A DNA stretch of 64,000 nucleotides from [Leptolyngbya] sp. JSC-1 (GTDB taxonomy: Bacteria; Cyanobacteriota; Cyanobacteriia; Elainellales; Elainellaceae): the NCBI GenBank assembly GCA_000733415.1, contig KL662192.1, positions 50,042 through 114,041 of the forward strand, given 5' to 3'. The notes beneath the pieces are model-generated. The model was not told where the DNA came from. It was given only the letters and a program-made list of their open reading frames with translations, and searched no databases. Of this stretch, positions 25,953 to 34,810 are shown one piece after another. Within the stretch, counting starts at the first letter, position 1; each line of letters opens with the position of its first letter. The position numbers and the translations under genes were made by a program.

Positions 25953-26750
25953 GTGCAACCCCTCACCCCCACCGAACTAGAGCGCTATCGGCGTCAAATC
26001 ATGCTGCCTGGATTTGGTGCAGCAGCACAGCAGCGGCTGAAGAACTCAACCGTCCTCGTGACCGGGGTAGGTGGTTTGGGCGCTACAGCAGCTCTCTATT
26101 TAGCCGTGGCCGGAGTGGGCCGATTGATTCTGCTGCGGGGCGGCGAACTGCGGCTAGATGACATGAATCGGCAGATTTTGATGACCCATGACTGGGTGGG
26201 AAAACCACGAGTATTTAAGGCCAAAGCAACGCTGGAAGCCATCAATCCAGATGTACAAATTGACGCTATCTGCGAATATGTCAATTCAGATAACGTCGAT
26301 GAATTAGTGCAAATAGCCGATATTGTTCTAGACTGTGCCCATAACTTCACCGAACGGAATTTACTGAACGCTGCCTGTGTTCGTTGGGGGAAACCGATGG
26401 TGGAAGCCGCGATGAACGATATGGAAGCCTACCTGACAACAATCGTTCCTGGCTTAACTCCCTGCCTCTCTTGCATTTTCCCAGAAAAACCCGACTGGGA
26501 CAAACGCGGATTTGGCGTCTTGGGGGCAGTATCGGGCACGTTGGCCTGTCTGACGGCACTAGAGGCCATCAAGCTGATCACCGGATTGGGCACACCACTG
26601 CTATCCCAACTACTCACTATGAACTTAAGCCAAGCTGAGTTTGCCAAACGGCGGCCTTACCACGATCCGAACTGCCCAGTTTGTGGCCATAAAAACCAGT
26701 GGTCAACAAACACGACTATCCAGGAGGAACCATGCTGCTCCCACTCTTAG
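25953..26750 (+). CDS. hesA: HesA/MoeB/ThiF family adenylyltransferase HesA
   Basis: A 265-residue E1-like enzyme: ATP-binding GVGGLGATAALYLAVAGVG, catalytic-type ...LDDMNRQIL and two CxxC pairs (CLSC and CPVCG) that would bind zinc. HesA is found in cyanobacterial nif clusters beside HesB and is thought to aid cofactor or Fe-S maturation. I chose the GTG at 25953, which has a good SD (TAGGAGAACCAAC); the frame upstream to 25845 is translated repeat (CCATCCAC-type units). Confidence 0.88.
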   Translation: MQPLTPTELERYRRQIMLPGFGAAAQQRLKNSTVLVTGVGGLGATAALYLAVAGVGRLILLRGGELRLDDMNRQILMTHDWVGKPRVFKAKATLEAINPDVQIDAICEYVNSDNVDELVQIADIVLDCAHNFTERNLLNAACVRWGKPMVEAAMNDMEAYLTTIVPGLTPCLSCIFPEKPDWDKRGFGVLGAVSGTLACLTALEAIKLITGLGTPLLSQLLTMNLSQAEFAKRRPYHDPNCPVCGHKNQWSTNTTIQEEPCCSHS

Positions 26751-26998
26751 TTCTGACAATCGGAATCTGTGCGGTTTATGTCAATCAGCCAGCCGATGAA
26801 ATTACGCGCTTGCTGATCAAGCTGGTAGGGCTAGTCAGCCTGTTTCTCGGTCTGTTGTATGCTCCCTGGTCTATTAAGCTGCTGATTGTAATCGCCATTC
26901 TCGCAACTCCGATCTGTGCTCAAAAGCGTTATCTGCCCCAGATCCATTGTCCAGCATTATGCATTGCCCGCCGCAATTGTCCCCAATCCCAGTTTTAG
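26732..26998 (+). CDS. Small membrane protein between hesA and hesB
   Basis: An 88-residue protein with two hydrophobic segments (LLPLLVLTIGICAVYV and the long LVGLVSLFLGLLYAPWSIKLLIVIAIL span) and a C-terminal tail with three cysteines. The ATG at 26732 has an excellent SD (CAGGAGGAACC) and lies inside the end of hesA. Similar small membrane proteins occur at this place in other cyanobacterial nif clusters. Function unknown. Confidence 0.8.
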   Translation: MLLPLLVLTIGICAVYVNQPADEITRLLIKLVGLVSLFLGLLYAPWSIKLLIVIAILATPICAQKRYLPQIHCPALCIARRNCPQSQF

Positions 26999-27032
26999 AT
27001 TCAACCATCTATTCACTTCTGGAGGAAATTCC

Positions 27033-27398
27033 ATGACCGTTATCCTGACCGAAAAAGCCGAATTCCGCCTGCGGGCCTTTCTGCAAGGTAGCGCGGATGG
27101 ATCGACAGAAAAAGGCATCCGAGTTGGTGTCAAAGATGGAGGCTGTAACGGCTACGAATACGTACTCGATATCGTTAATGCACCTCGTCCCGATGATCTA
27201 ATCGACCAGCAGGGCAAAGTGCGGATCTACATCGATCCCCAAAACGCTCCTCTCCTGGAAGGCGTGGTGATCGACTTTCTAGAAGGGTTGATGGAAAGCG
27301 GTTTCAAATTCACCAATCCCAATGCAACCGACACCTGTGGCTGCGGCAAGTCTTTCCAAGCGGGAGACTGCACCCCAGCAGGAGTACCGTGTAGTTAA
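27033..27398 (+). CDS. hesB: Iron-sulfur carrier HesB (IscA/A-type)
   Basis: A 121-residue A-type carrier: GIRVGVKDGGCNGYEY, then FKFTNPNATDTCGCGKSFQ. The three cysteines (one plus CGC) are the cluster ligands. The extension after CGCGKSFQ with two more cysteines is typical of HesB/NifIscA. The ATG at 27033 has a strong SD (GGAGGAAATTCC); the frame upstream overlaps the membrane protein gene and is not used. Confidence 0.93.
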   Translation: MTVILTEKAEFRLRAFLQGSADGSTEKGIRVGVKDGGCNGYEYVLDIVNAPRPDDLIDQQGKVRIYIDPQNAPLLEGVVIDFLEGLMESGFKFTNPNATDTCGCGKSFQAGDCTPAGVPCS

Positions 27399-27415
27399 TT
27401 TCGGAGAACACAATC

Positions 27416-27715
27416 ATGGCAACCTATCAAGTTCATCTCATCAACAAAAAGCGGTCGCTTGACGTTACCTTTCCAGTTGAAGATACCAGAACCATTCTAG
27501 AAGCAGCTGAAGAACAAGGGCTAGACTTGCCTTTCTCCTGTCAGTCTGGGTCTTGCTCGAGCTGCGTCGGTAAAGTGGTCGAAGGCGAACTGGATCAGTC
27601 AGAGCAAGTATTTCTCGATGAAGAGCAGGTCGCAAAAGGATTTGTACTGCTCTGCGTCGCCTATCCCCGCTCTGATTGCACGGTTCGCACCCATCAGGAA
27701 GCTTATCTGGTTTAA
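27416..27715 (+). CDS. fdxH: Plant-type [2Fe-2S] ferredoxin FdxH
   Basis: A 99-residue nif-type ferredoxin. The cluster ligands are Cys42, Cys47, Cys50 and Cys80 (SCQSGSCSSC, LLC). FdxH is the main electron donor to NifH in cyanobacteria. Lysines 11 and 12 (NKKR) correspond to the surface residues linked to nitrogenase interaction in heterocyst FdxH. SD: CGGAGAACAC. Confidence 0.95.
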   Translation: MATYQVHLINKKRSLDVTFPVEDTRTILEAAEEQGLDLPFSCQSGSCSSCVGKVVEGELDQSEQVFLDEEQVAKGFVLLCVAYPRSDCTVRTHQEAYLV

Positions 27716-27728
27716 TTACGTTGTCTGA

Positions 27729-27764
27729 ATTGCAATTGTCTTAATTGCTTGTTTCAATTGCAAT
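27729..27764 (+). other. Intercistronic hairpin between fdxH and feoA
   Basis: Perfect 10-bp arms (ATTGCAATTG at 27729-27738 and CAATTGCAAT at 27755-27764) with a 16-base loop, no U-run after it. It begins 13 bases after the fdxH stop. Likely protects the upstream mRNA end or marks a processing site rather than ending transcription. Confidence 0.5.
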
Positions 27765-27789
27765 CGTCTATCCAGGAAGGATTAGTCCC

Positions 27790-28056
27790 ATGCACAAGTC
27801 ATTTTCGGCTCAGGATTCGTCATTAAAATTGCTGCGGTTTGGTGAACGGGGCAGGATCACAAGCATCCATACCCTTAGAGACGCTACTGCTCAAGCCCTA
27901 CGAAGCATGGGACTAACCCCCGGACGGACAATTACGTTAGAGCAGCGCTTTCCTCGGTTTATTGTCCGAATCGGCAATACCTGCCATGCTCTAGATGAAA
28001 CCGCAATTAACGCCATCTATGTGCGAGTAATTCAACATTCAACGCTTAGTCATTAA
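27790..28056 (+). CDS. feoA: FeoA-domain protein
   Basis: An 88-residue protein with an SH3-like FeoA domain (FGERGRITSI, ALRSMGLTPGRTITLEQRFPRFIVRIGNTCHALDE). FeoA supports ferrous iron uptake by FeoB; no feoB is nearby, so here it probably serves iron supply or regulation for nitrogenase. A FeoA-like gene at this place is known in other cyanobacterial nif clusters. SD: CAGGAAGGATTAG. Confidence 0.85.
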   Translation: MHKSFSAQDSSLKLLRFGERGRITSIHTLRDATAQALRSMGLTPGRTITLEQRFPRFIVRIGNTCHALDETAINAIYVRVIQHSTLSH

Positions 28057-28121
28057 CGGTTCATCATAGTGATTGAGTTATTCATGATCTGCCACAGGTA
28101 GTCGAACAACTCCTGTCTTAT

Positions 28122-28155
<34 letters not shown>

Positions 28156-28188
28156 ACCCATTTCACCATTCACCAAGAAGATCCAAAA

Positions 28189-28920
28189 ATGGCTGAACAA
28201 CCGATTTCCAACGCAGTGGCCCTGAGAATTGCCCTCGCCTCCAGACTGTTTCCAGAATTGCCGATTACAGATTTCATCGAAGCCTTGCAGGATTACCTAG
28301 GCGGTATTCTGGATGAAGCCAACCTGAGTCGGATTACGGTCACGAATCTGAAAACCGCATTGGGACAAACCTACGAACTCGATGGGGAAGAAGACGGAGA
28401 AGATGCCAACACAACTGACATTGCAGCTCTCAAAAGAGCCGTGCGCATCCTTTGGGGTGAACTAGACGCAATTGACCAACTCCCTGTGATTGAACCCTAC
28501 CGAGCTGAGGACATGCCCAACTCGATTCGAGTCGCGGTGGCTTCCAATCATCAAGAATCATTAGATGGGCATTTTGGTTCCTGTTTGCGTTATCTGATCT
28601 ATCAACTCTCGACTGAAGAAATTCGGCTGGTTGACATTCGCTCGGCCTTAGCAGCCGACTTCTCAGACGACAAAAACGCCTTTCGCGTCAGTTTAATTCG
28701 AGACTGCTCGGTGCTGTATATCGTCGCTATTGGTGGGCCGGCTGCAGCCAAAGTGGTGCAGGCTGGCATTTACCCAATTAAAAAAGAGCAAGGCGGCGCT
28801 GCTAGAACCTTACTCGCCGAACTGCAACAGGCGATTGCCACCTCACCGCCACCTTGGTTGGCCAAAATCTTGGGAGTTGCTGCCAGTGAGCGAGTCAAAA
28901 ATTACAAAGCGCTGGTGTAG
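28189..28920 (+). CDS. nafY: NafY-like dinitrogenase cofactor-insertion protein
   Basis: A 243-residue protein. The N-terminal 90 residues (VALRIALASRLFPELPITDFIEALQDYLG) are a helical domain like the apo-dinitrogenase-binding domain of NafY, and residues about 120-235 are a NifX-like carrier fold (IRVAVASNHQESLDGHFGSCLRYLIY, IGGPAAAKVVQAGIYPIK). NafY holds apo-NifDK and delivers FeMo-cofactor. The ATG at 28189 is preferred; the frame upstream is translated repeat. Confidence 0.85.
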   Translation: MAEQPISNAVALRIALASRLFPELPITDFIEALQDYLGGILDEANLSRITVTNLKTALGQTYELDGEEDGEDANTTDIAALKRAVRILWGELDAIDQLPVIEPYRAEDMPNSIRVAVASNHQESLDGHFGSCLRYLIYQLSTEEIRLVDIRSALAADFSDDKNAFRVSLIRDCSVLYIVAIGGPAAAKVVQAGIYPIKKEQGGAARTLLAELQQAIATSPPPWLAKILGVAASERVKNYKALV

Positions 28921-28963
28921 GCTTTTATTTCTTACTAAAACCCGATTGAGAGGAACACAACCA

Positions 28964-29266
28964 ATGACGACATTTACAGGACTAACCTTCGGAGGCCAAA
29001 TTTGGACACCCAAATTTCTGCAAGCAATTGACATTGTCCGCTGTATCGGCTGCGGTAGATGCCTGAAAACCTGTGGGCGTGGGGTGATGGCCTTACGCGC
29101 CCTGAATGAAGAGGGTGAATTTGTCGATGATGAAGAAGATGACGAAATTGAACGCAAGGTAATGACGATTGCGAATGCAGATAATTGCATCGGCTGCGAA
29201 GCTTGTGCTAGAGTCTGTCCTAAAAATTGTCAAACCCATACCGAGTTGGCACTAGCTGGCGTATGA
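28964..29266 (+). CDS. fdxB: Nif-specific ferredoxin III FdxB
   Basis: A 100-residue ferredoxin with two 4Fe-4S sites (Cys27, 30, 33, 37 and Cys75, 78, 81, 85) and an acidic insert between them (EFVDDEEDDEIE), as in nif ferredoxin III. The start FTGLTFGGQIWTPKF is a family feature. SD: GAGAGGAACACAACC. Its stop overlaps the methyltransferase start (ATGA). Confidence 0.92.
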   Translation: MTTFTGLTFGGQIWTPKFLQAIDIVRCIGCGRCLKTCGRGVMALRALNEEGEFVDDEEDDEIERKVMTIANADNCIGCEACARVCPKNCQTHTELALAGV

Positions 29267-29901
29267 CCCCATCTACTCATCCTACCCGACATAACTGGTC
29301 AGCTTATTACGAAGCAGTAGAAGGCCGTCCACCACGCGAAACGCTGCTCAAGGCTCTCGCTAATTTTGAGGCAGAGCCAAGCGGTAATACCACTCAGCCT
29401 CGATTGGCCGTTGATTTAGGCTGTGGGGATGGACGGGATACGATAGAGCTGCTGCGACGAGGTTGGCGAGTACTGGCCATCGATGCGGAGCAAACGGCGT
29501 TTGAGCGGATGCTGAGTCGTTCTGATCTCCAGCCAAATTGGCGGCAAACCCAACTGCGAACCCAAGTAATGCGTTTTGAGACATTGGCTCTACCGATTGG
29601 AGCAGATCTGATCAACGCCAGCTTTTGTTTGCCCTTCTGTCCGCCGGCTAATTTTCCCCATCTCTGGCAAACAATTGTGGCAGCACTGAACCCCGAAGGT
29701 CGGTTTTGCGGACAGCTATTCGGTGACCGGGACTCCTGGGTGAAGTTTCCGAATCGCAGCCATCAGACTCGCGAACAAGTCATCGCCCTACTACAGCCGT
29801 TTGAGGTGGAATGGTTAGACGAAGAGGAACACCCCGGCGTCACAGCCATCGGTGAGGAAAAGCACTGGCATATTTTTCACATCGTGGCGCGCAAGCAATA
29901 A
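29263..29901 (+). CDS. Class I SAM-dependent methyltransferase
   Basis: A 212-residue methyltransferase with motif I VDLGCGDGRDT and motif II near LAIDAEQTAFERM, similar to tellurite-resistance TehB-like enzymes. It is coupled to fdxB by a four-base overlap, so it is the last gene of this part of the nif operon. Substrate unknown. Confidence 0.82.
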   Translation: MTPSTHPTRHNWSAYYEAVEGRPPRETLLKALANFEAEPSGNTTQPRLAVDLGCGDGRDTIELLRRGWRVLAIDAEQTAFERMLSRSDLQPNWRQTQLRTQVMRFETLALPIGADLINASFCLPFCPPANFPHLWQTIVAALNPEGRFCGQLFGDRDSWVKFPNRSHQTREQVIALLQPFEVEWLDEEEHPGVTAIGEEKHWHIFHIVARKQ

Positions 29902-30077
29902 AGTTGGTTTGAGCTGGGATCTGTAAATGGTTCTGTGTCGCTGTTGCCTGACCCGCCCGCAATTGATTCGCGGGTATACGAAGTCAAACACTGGATTGAC
30001 ACAAAACTCTGAACAGATCCTTCTGCGCTTCCAGAAGTTAAAACCCACTCTGTCTCCTGACTCCTGTCTCCTGCCCC

Positions 30078-30287
30078 CTAATCAACAGCCACCATCACAT
30101 CACTAGCTTTCACAACCGCGTAGGCTTCTTTACCGACACTCAACCCCAATCGTTCGGCAGAAGCTTTGGTGATGATGGCAGTAATTTCAACGCCAGGTGC
30201 CACTTCCAAAACCACTTCCGTATTCACAGCTCCAACGTCAATCGTTTTGATTGTGCCTTTCAAAGCATTGCGAGCGCTAATTTCCAT
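30078..30287 (-). CDS. mop: Molybdenum-pterin-binding (molbindin) protein Mop
   Basis: A 69-residue single TOBE/Mop domain (ISARNALKGTIKTIDVGAVNTEVVLEV, SAERLGLSVGKEAYAVVKASDVMVAVD). Molbindins form hexamers that store molybdate. It sits between the nif operon and the molybdate transporter, on the opposite strand, fitting a role in buffering molybdenum for nitrogenase. Confidence 0.92.
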   Translation of the reverse strand: MEISARNALKGTIKTIDVGAVNTEVVLEVAPGVEITAIITKASAERLGLSVGKEAYAVVKASDVMVAVD

Positions 30288-30589
30288 ATCTGATTCCTTA
30301 CTTAGCTTGAGAAAAATCTACTGTTTGATTCGAGAGAAATCTATATTACTTGTAGCTTGCAGTAACACTCTAGCAAAAAACACAAGCTTTAAACCCATTG
30401 GCCACCATATATTTTTAAATCAATTTGAAAGTATTCTTAAGTTCATATTTTCTGTACCTTTAAATACCTTTTGCGATTGATACCACGTTCACGATCTAAA
30501 ATATGGTAGCTAAAAGGATATGTAAACAATCTCAGTCGATCGAAGATGGATTTGTTTTGATCACTGAACTTGGGGTCGTTCGCGCAGCG

Positions 30590-30695
30590 TGTGCATAGCA
30601 CAATCCCCCCAAATCCCCCTTATGAAGGGGGACTTCAAACCACGGTTGGCCCGGTTCCCCCCTTACAAAAGGGGGCCAGGGGGGATCTCAACAGA
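30590..30695. repeat. G/C-run palindromic intergenic repeat upstream of modA
   Basis: Within the 617-base gap between mop and modA lies a segment with two hairpins: CCCCCTTATGAAGGGGG (30614-30631) and CCCCCTTACAAAAGGGGG (30657-30675), then CCAGGGGGGAT. The second half resembles the core of the elements at 34604 and 49531 (GGTTCCCCC...GGGGG). No recognisable riboswitch or ModE site was seen in the gap. Confidence 0.6.
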
Positions 30696-30904
30696 ATTTG
30701 CAATCTACTGGGCCTGACTATTGCTAGTAAAACAATTTCTCCAGAAAGCGATCTCTTCAAAACAGAATTTCGAGTTCGATTCCTGATGAATACCCGGTAA
30801 GCTTGTGCAAAGAGTGCCCAATTAGCCAAAAATCATTTTATTCTAGCTAAGCTGCTAATCAAAGTCGCCACTTCGTTCTAGCCCACTCTACTATCTCAAG
30901 TCCC

Positions 30905-31702
30905 ATGAAACGTAAACAGGTTCTTGCTTTTTTAGGCGGTTTGCTGATTGCCCTGATCGGATCGGTTGGTTGCAGTACGGTTGCTCCGGTTCCTGCCAGT
31001 GATCAATCTACAACACTTTTGATCGCTGCCGCCGCTAGCCTTCAGAATGCACTAGAGGACATCGATCCAATATTTGAAGCCGCCAACCCTGGCATTACAG
31101 TCAGCTATACCTTTGCCGCCTCCGGTCCGCTGCAACAGCAAATTGAGCAAGGTGCGCCTGTAGATGTGTTTATTTCCGCCGCAACCAAGCAAATGGATGC
31201 GCTCCAAACCAAGGATTTGATCCTCAGCGAGACTCGTCGTAACCTCCTGACTAATCAATTAGTGCTAGTCGTACCCCAAAATTCCCGCTTGCAACTGACC
31301 AGCTTCCAACAATTAACCGATCCAACCGTCAAGAAAATTTCGGTGGGTGAACCGCGCAGTGTTCCTGCTGGACAATATGCCGAAGAATTATTCAGTAACG
31401 CAGGCATCCTCGATCAATTACGTACAAAATTCGTCTATGGCAACTCGGTTCGTAGCGTTTTAGGCACCGTAGAGAGCGGCAATGCCGATGCAGGCATAGT
31501 CTACACCACCGATGCCAAAAGCTCAAACCGAGTCAAATCCGCTCTCACCGCTACTGCCACACTTCATACACCCATTGTTTACCCAATCGCGGTGATCAAA
31601 GCTAGCCCCAATCAACAGGCAGCCCGTGCCTACGCTCAGTTTCTAAGCAGCAAACAATCACACGCTATCTTCGAGAACTACGGTTTCGGCATTGCTCCCT
31701 GA
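30905..31702 (+). CDS. modA: Molybdate-binding protein ModA
   Basis: A 265-residue periplasmic binding protein. The N-terminus has a signal segment ending SVGC (Cys23), so it may be a lipoprotein. AAASLQNALEDI, FAASGPLQQQIEQGAPVDVFISA and the VYTTDAKSS segment are ModA features that bind the oxyanion. It works with the ModBC fusion encoded 10 bases downstream. The nearby nif cluster explains the need for high-affinity molybdate uptake. Confidence 0.93.
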   Translation: MKRKQVLAFLGGLLIALIGSVGCSTVAPVPASDQSTTLLIAAAASLQNALEDIDPIFEAANPGITVSYTFAASGPLQQQIEQGAPVDVFISAATKQMDALQTKDLILSETRRNLLTNQLVLVVPQNSRLQLTSFQQLTDPTVKKISVGEPRSVPAGQYAEELFSNAGILDQLRTKFVYGNSVRSVLGTVESGNADAGIVYTTDAKSSNRVKSALTATATLHTPIVYPIAVIKASPNQQAARAYAQFLSSKQSHAIFENYGFGIAP

Positions 31703-31712
31703 GGTTGATATT

Positions 31713-33560
31713 ATGCCTGCGGATTTGTCTCCCCTCTGGATCTCCCTCAAAACGGCTGGGCTGGCCACCCTGATCACATTCCTGACGGGCACAGCGGCAG
31801 CCTACTGGATGCTGGGGTACCGAGGCCACTGGAAATCAATCATCGAAGCCATTCTGATCGCACCGCTAATTTTACCGCCTACGGTGGTAGGATTTTTGTT
31901 GCTGCTACTGTTTGGCAAAAACGGGCCGTTAGGCTCCCTGATGCAGCAGTTTGACTTCAGCATCATCTTTACATGGTATGCCGCCGTTGTAGCTGCGTTC
32001 GTGGTTTCCTTTCCGCTAATGTACAAAACCGCATTGGGAGCCTTTGAGCAAATCGATCCCAGCCTTCTTCAAGTGGCCCGGACGCTGGGCGCACCAGAAT
32101 CACGAGTCGTGAGACAAATTCTCTTACCGTTGGCAGTACCTGGGCTGTTAGCCGGAATTACACTGGCCTTCGCACGGGCCTTGGGTGAGTTTGGTGCCAC
32201 TTTGATGCTGGCGGGCAACATCCCCGGCCAAACCCAAACCATGCCAATGGCGATCTACTTTGCGGTGGAAGCGGGTGAAATGAAAGCAGCATGGCTATGG
32301 GTGCTCCTGATTCTCAGTCTTTCGCTATCGGGACTGCTGGCCGTGAACCTTTGGCAGAAGCGATACGAACACAAACTACAGGGACAGTCTGGCTGGGTAG
32401 AAGCTGATGAACCCGTCAGCCGAGGTGGCAAACTCACTGAGCCAGCCCCACAAGGAAATTGGCACAAACCGCGGCTCACTCCTACTGCTACCGGGTTGTT
32501 GGTTGACCTCGAAAAACAGTTGCCTAGTTTCACTCTCAATCCAGCCTTTACCGCCCCACCTGGCACCCTTGGCATTTTGGGCGGCTCCGGCTCCGGCAAA
32601 AGCATGACGCTGCGTTGTATTGCTGGAGTAGAAACCCCCAACCAGGGGCAAATTGTCTTAAATGGGCGGACCCTGTTCGATTCAGCGCGGCAAATTAATC
32701 TCCCCTGCCAACAACGCAACGTTAGTTTGGTCTTTCAAAACTATGCCCTATTTCCCCACATGACCATAGCGCAAAATATCGCCTTTGGGATTCAGCATCT
32801 GCCTAAACCCATGCGCAACCAGCGGGTCAAGCAGCAGTTGGCATTAGTGCAGTTACAGAGCTTGGGTGACCGCTATCCCCATCAGCTCTCTGGCGGACAA
32901 CAGCAGCGGGTCGCGTTAGCTAGGGCACTCGCCACCGAACCAGAAGCCTTGCTGCTAGACGAGCCATTTTCAGCCCTCGACACCTATCTGCGCAGCCAAA
33001 TGGAGCGGCAGTTGATAGAAGTCTTATCTAGCTATCGCGGTGTCACCCTATTTGTCACCCACAATTTGGAGGAGTCCTATCGCGTCTGTGGAACGCTGAT
33101 GGTGATGTCAGGCGGCAAACCAATCGCTCAGGGTTCCAAGCACCAGATTTTTGAGCACCCTCAAACCGTGCGCGTAGCCCAACTCACCGGCTGCAAAAAC
33201 TTTTCTCGTGCTGTGGCTCAACGGCACAATATTATCGAGGCTATTGACTGGGGCATCACTCTGCAAGTTCTCGAAGCCATCCCCGCTCAGCTCACCGATG
33301 TTGGCATCCGAGCACACCAGATCCGGATCGGCACCGATTCTGCAAGCGTCAACACCTTCCCCTGCTGGCTAGCTGCAACTAGCGAAACCCCGCATCGAAT
33401 GACGCTATTTCTTAAATTCAATGCCGCTCCCACTCACCCACAGGACTATCATGTCCAGGCAGAAATCTTCAAAGAAACCTGGCACACTATCAAAGACCAG
33501 CCGTTTCCCTGGTCCGTTCAGCTTGATCCGGCTCGGTTAATCCTGATGATAACCGATTGA
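31713..33560 (+). CDS. modBC: Fused molybdate ABC permease and ATPase ModBC
   Basis: A 615-residue fusion. Residues about 1-215 are the ModB permease with five or six membrane helices and the EAA-type loop (EQIDPSLLQVARTLGAPESRVVRQILLP). Residues about 265-480 are ModC: Walker A GGSGSGKS, Q-loop FQNYALFPHMT, signature LSGGQQQRVALARAL, Walker B LLLDEPFSALD, and the switch His in VTHN. A TOBE-like tail follows. ModBC fusions are known in cyanobacteria. The ATG at 31713 has an SD-like GAGGTTGATATT. Confidence 0.94.
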   Translation: MPADLSPLWISLKTAGLATLITFLTGTAAAYWMLGYRGHWKSIIEAILIAPLILPPTVVGFLLLLLFGKNGPLGSLMQQFDFSIIFTWYAAVVAAFVVSFPLMYKTALGAFEQIDPSLLQVARTLGAPESRVVRQILLPLAVPGLLAGITLAFARALGEFGATLMLAGNIPGQTQTMPMAIYFAVEAGEMKAAWLWVLLILSLSLSGLLAVNLWQKRYEHKLQGQSGWVEADEPVSRGGKLTEPAPQGNWHKPRLTPTATGLLVDLEKQLPSFTLNPAFTAPPGTLGILGGSGSGKSMTLRCIAGVETPNQGQIVLNGRTLFDSARQINLPCQQRNVSLVFQNYALFPHMTIAQNIAFGIQHLPKPMRNQRVKQQLALVQLQSLGDRYPHQLSGGQQQRVALARALATEPEALLLDEPFSALDTYLRSQMERQLIEVLSSYRGVTLFVTHNLEESYRVCGTLMVMSGGKPIAQGSKHQIFEHPQTVRVAQLTGCKNFSRAVAQRHNIIEAIDWGITLQVLEAIPAQLTDVGIRAHQIRIGTDSASVNTFPCWLAATSETPHRMTLFLKFNAAPTHPQDYHVQAEIFKETWHTIKDQPFPWSVQLDPARLILMITD

Positions 33561-33616
33561 ATTGACCGATTGCTCAAAGCAGGGATTCGCGCCGCCCTCG
33601 AATAAATTTCGATCGC

Positions 33617-33646
33617 TTGACATGCAACCAAATAGTTGCATAATAG
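33617..33646 (+). promoter_or_regulatory. Promoter with operator palindrome; likely leaderless arsR-type mRNA
   Basis: TTGACA (33617-33622) and TAATAG (33641-33646) are separated by exactly 18 bases, and that spacer is the inverted repeat TGCAAC-CAAATA-GTTGCA (33623-33640). The ATG of the regulator is at 33653, six bases after the -10, so transcription would start at or next to the start codon. The palindrome is placed for self-repression by the ArsR-type product. Confidence 0.75.
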
Positions 33647-33652
33647 GTTAAT

Positions 33653-33982
33653 ATGGACGCAGTGTTTAAAGCCCTTGCCGATCCGACTCGGAGAAAATTG
33701 CTCGACCAGTTGTACCTTCACAATGGCCAAACATTAGGAGAACTATGCAAACATCTAGATATGACGCGGCAAGCTGTGACCAAACATCTAACCGTGCTGG
33801 AAGCAGCGAATTTAGTAGTCACCGTTTGGCAGGGGCGAGAGAAATTGCATTACCTCAATCCCATACCGATTCAGGAGATTTACGATCGCTGGTTGAATAA
33901 ATATGAACGTCGCCAGTTAAATGCGCTGGGTGAATTAAAACGAACGCTGGAAGACAACACTAAGGAGACAGAACATGGATAG
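33653..33982 (+). CDS. ArsR/SmtB-type winged-helix repressor
   Basis: A 109-residue regulator (FKALADPTRRKLLDQLY, then the recognition helix in DMTRQAVTKHLTVLEAANLV and wing GREKLHYLN). No CxC metal motif is seen. ArsR genes of this subgroup typically pair with an AHSA1/SRPBCC gene, as here. Its own promoter holds a TGCAAC/GTTGCA palindrome. Confidence 0.9.
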   Translation: MDAVFKALADPTRRKLLDQLYLHNGQTLGELCKHLDMTRQAVTKHLTVLEAANLVVTVWQGREKLHYLNPIPIQEIYDRWLNKYERRQLNALGELKRTLEDNTKETEHG

Positions 33983-34403
33983 ACCCACCTTCGTTTATGT
34001 AACCTACATTGCCACCAGTCTCGAACAGCTTTGGGACGCTTTGACCAGCGAAGCTTTCACCCAGCAGTATTGGGGAGAGGGGCAACTCCAGTCAGACTGG
34101 CAGGTGGGAGCAACCGTACAACACATCAATCCAGACGGTGAACCGAATTGGCAAGGTGAAGTGTTGCAATCCGAACCGCCGCATCGATTGGCCTACAGCT
34201 TCCAGCCGCTGGATGCAACAGAGAATCAGCCATCTCGTGTGCAATTTGAGTTGCAGCAGTATGGAACCCTGGTGAAGCTAACGCTAATTCACAACCGCCT
34301 AGATGCCCAAAGCTGTCTGACCATCAGCCGCAAATGGACCGCCAGTTTGTCTCATCTGAAACACCTGCTGGAAATTGCAGATGGCTTGGCCTTAGTCGCC
34401 TGA
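33975..34403 (+). CDS. SRPBCC (AHSA1-like) domain protein
   Basis: A 142-residue START/Bet v1-like protein (YIATSLEQLWDALTSEAFTQQYWG, PHRLAYSF, GTLVKLTLIHNRLD). Such proteins bind small hydrophobic ligands or act on stress. It overlaps the ArsR gene by eight bases and shares its promoter; SD TAAGGAGACAGAAC. Ligand unknown. Confidence 0.88.
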   Translation: MDRPTFVYVTYIATSLEQLWDALTSEAFTQQYWGEGQLQSDWQVGATVQHINPDGEPNWQGEVLQSEPPHRLAYSFQPLDATENQPSRVQFELQQYGTLVKLTLIHNRLDAQSCLTISRKWTASLSHLKHLLEIADGLALVA

Positions 34404-34603
34404 AATAATTCAAGAATAAAAATGGCAGTTTCAATCGCTCATCCCCTACCGCTCATCCCCTACCGGTAAACAGTTGCCAATGAACTGCCCTATCGCCGAT
34501 TAAATCACTGCACTCATGTAAGGACGACGTATTTGCCAAATAGTTTGGAATGCATCATATAGATTAAGCGGGCAGATTAAGCGGGCAAATACTTAACTTC
34601 TAC

Positions 34604-34772
34604 AGGCGTTGCTGAATTGGGGTATGAATCGTGGCGTTGCTATACCGTTGGTAGCCCTCTTTTCTGGGATGCCTGCAGGGCTATAATCCCATTCTGGAGG
34701 ACTTTGAAAGGTCCGGTTCCCCCAGAATTGGGGGGCTAGGGGGGCAATTCATACCTCTATTCAGCAACGCCA
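34604..34772. mobile_element. MITE-like element with 26-bp terminal inverted repeats
   Basis: A 169-base non-coding element. The left end (AGGCGTTGCTGAAT then GGGGTATGAAT, 34604-34629) and the reverse complement of the right end (34747-34772) match at 23 of 26 bases. Inside is a core with GCAGGGCTATAATCC and paired CCCCC/GGGGG runs that recurs, with other termini, at 49531-49662. It lies between the SRPBCC gene and clpP. No coding capacity. Confidence 0.8.
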
Positions 34773-34810
34773 CCTCTACAACCGTCAAATTAATTGAGAG
34801 AACTCAGATC

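Noticed and set aside
30351..30365. NtcA-like site GTA-N8-TAA between mop and modA
   Set aside because: One base off the consensus and no good -10 in either direction.
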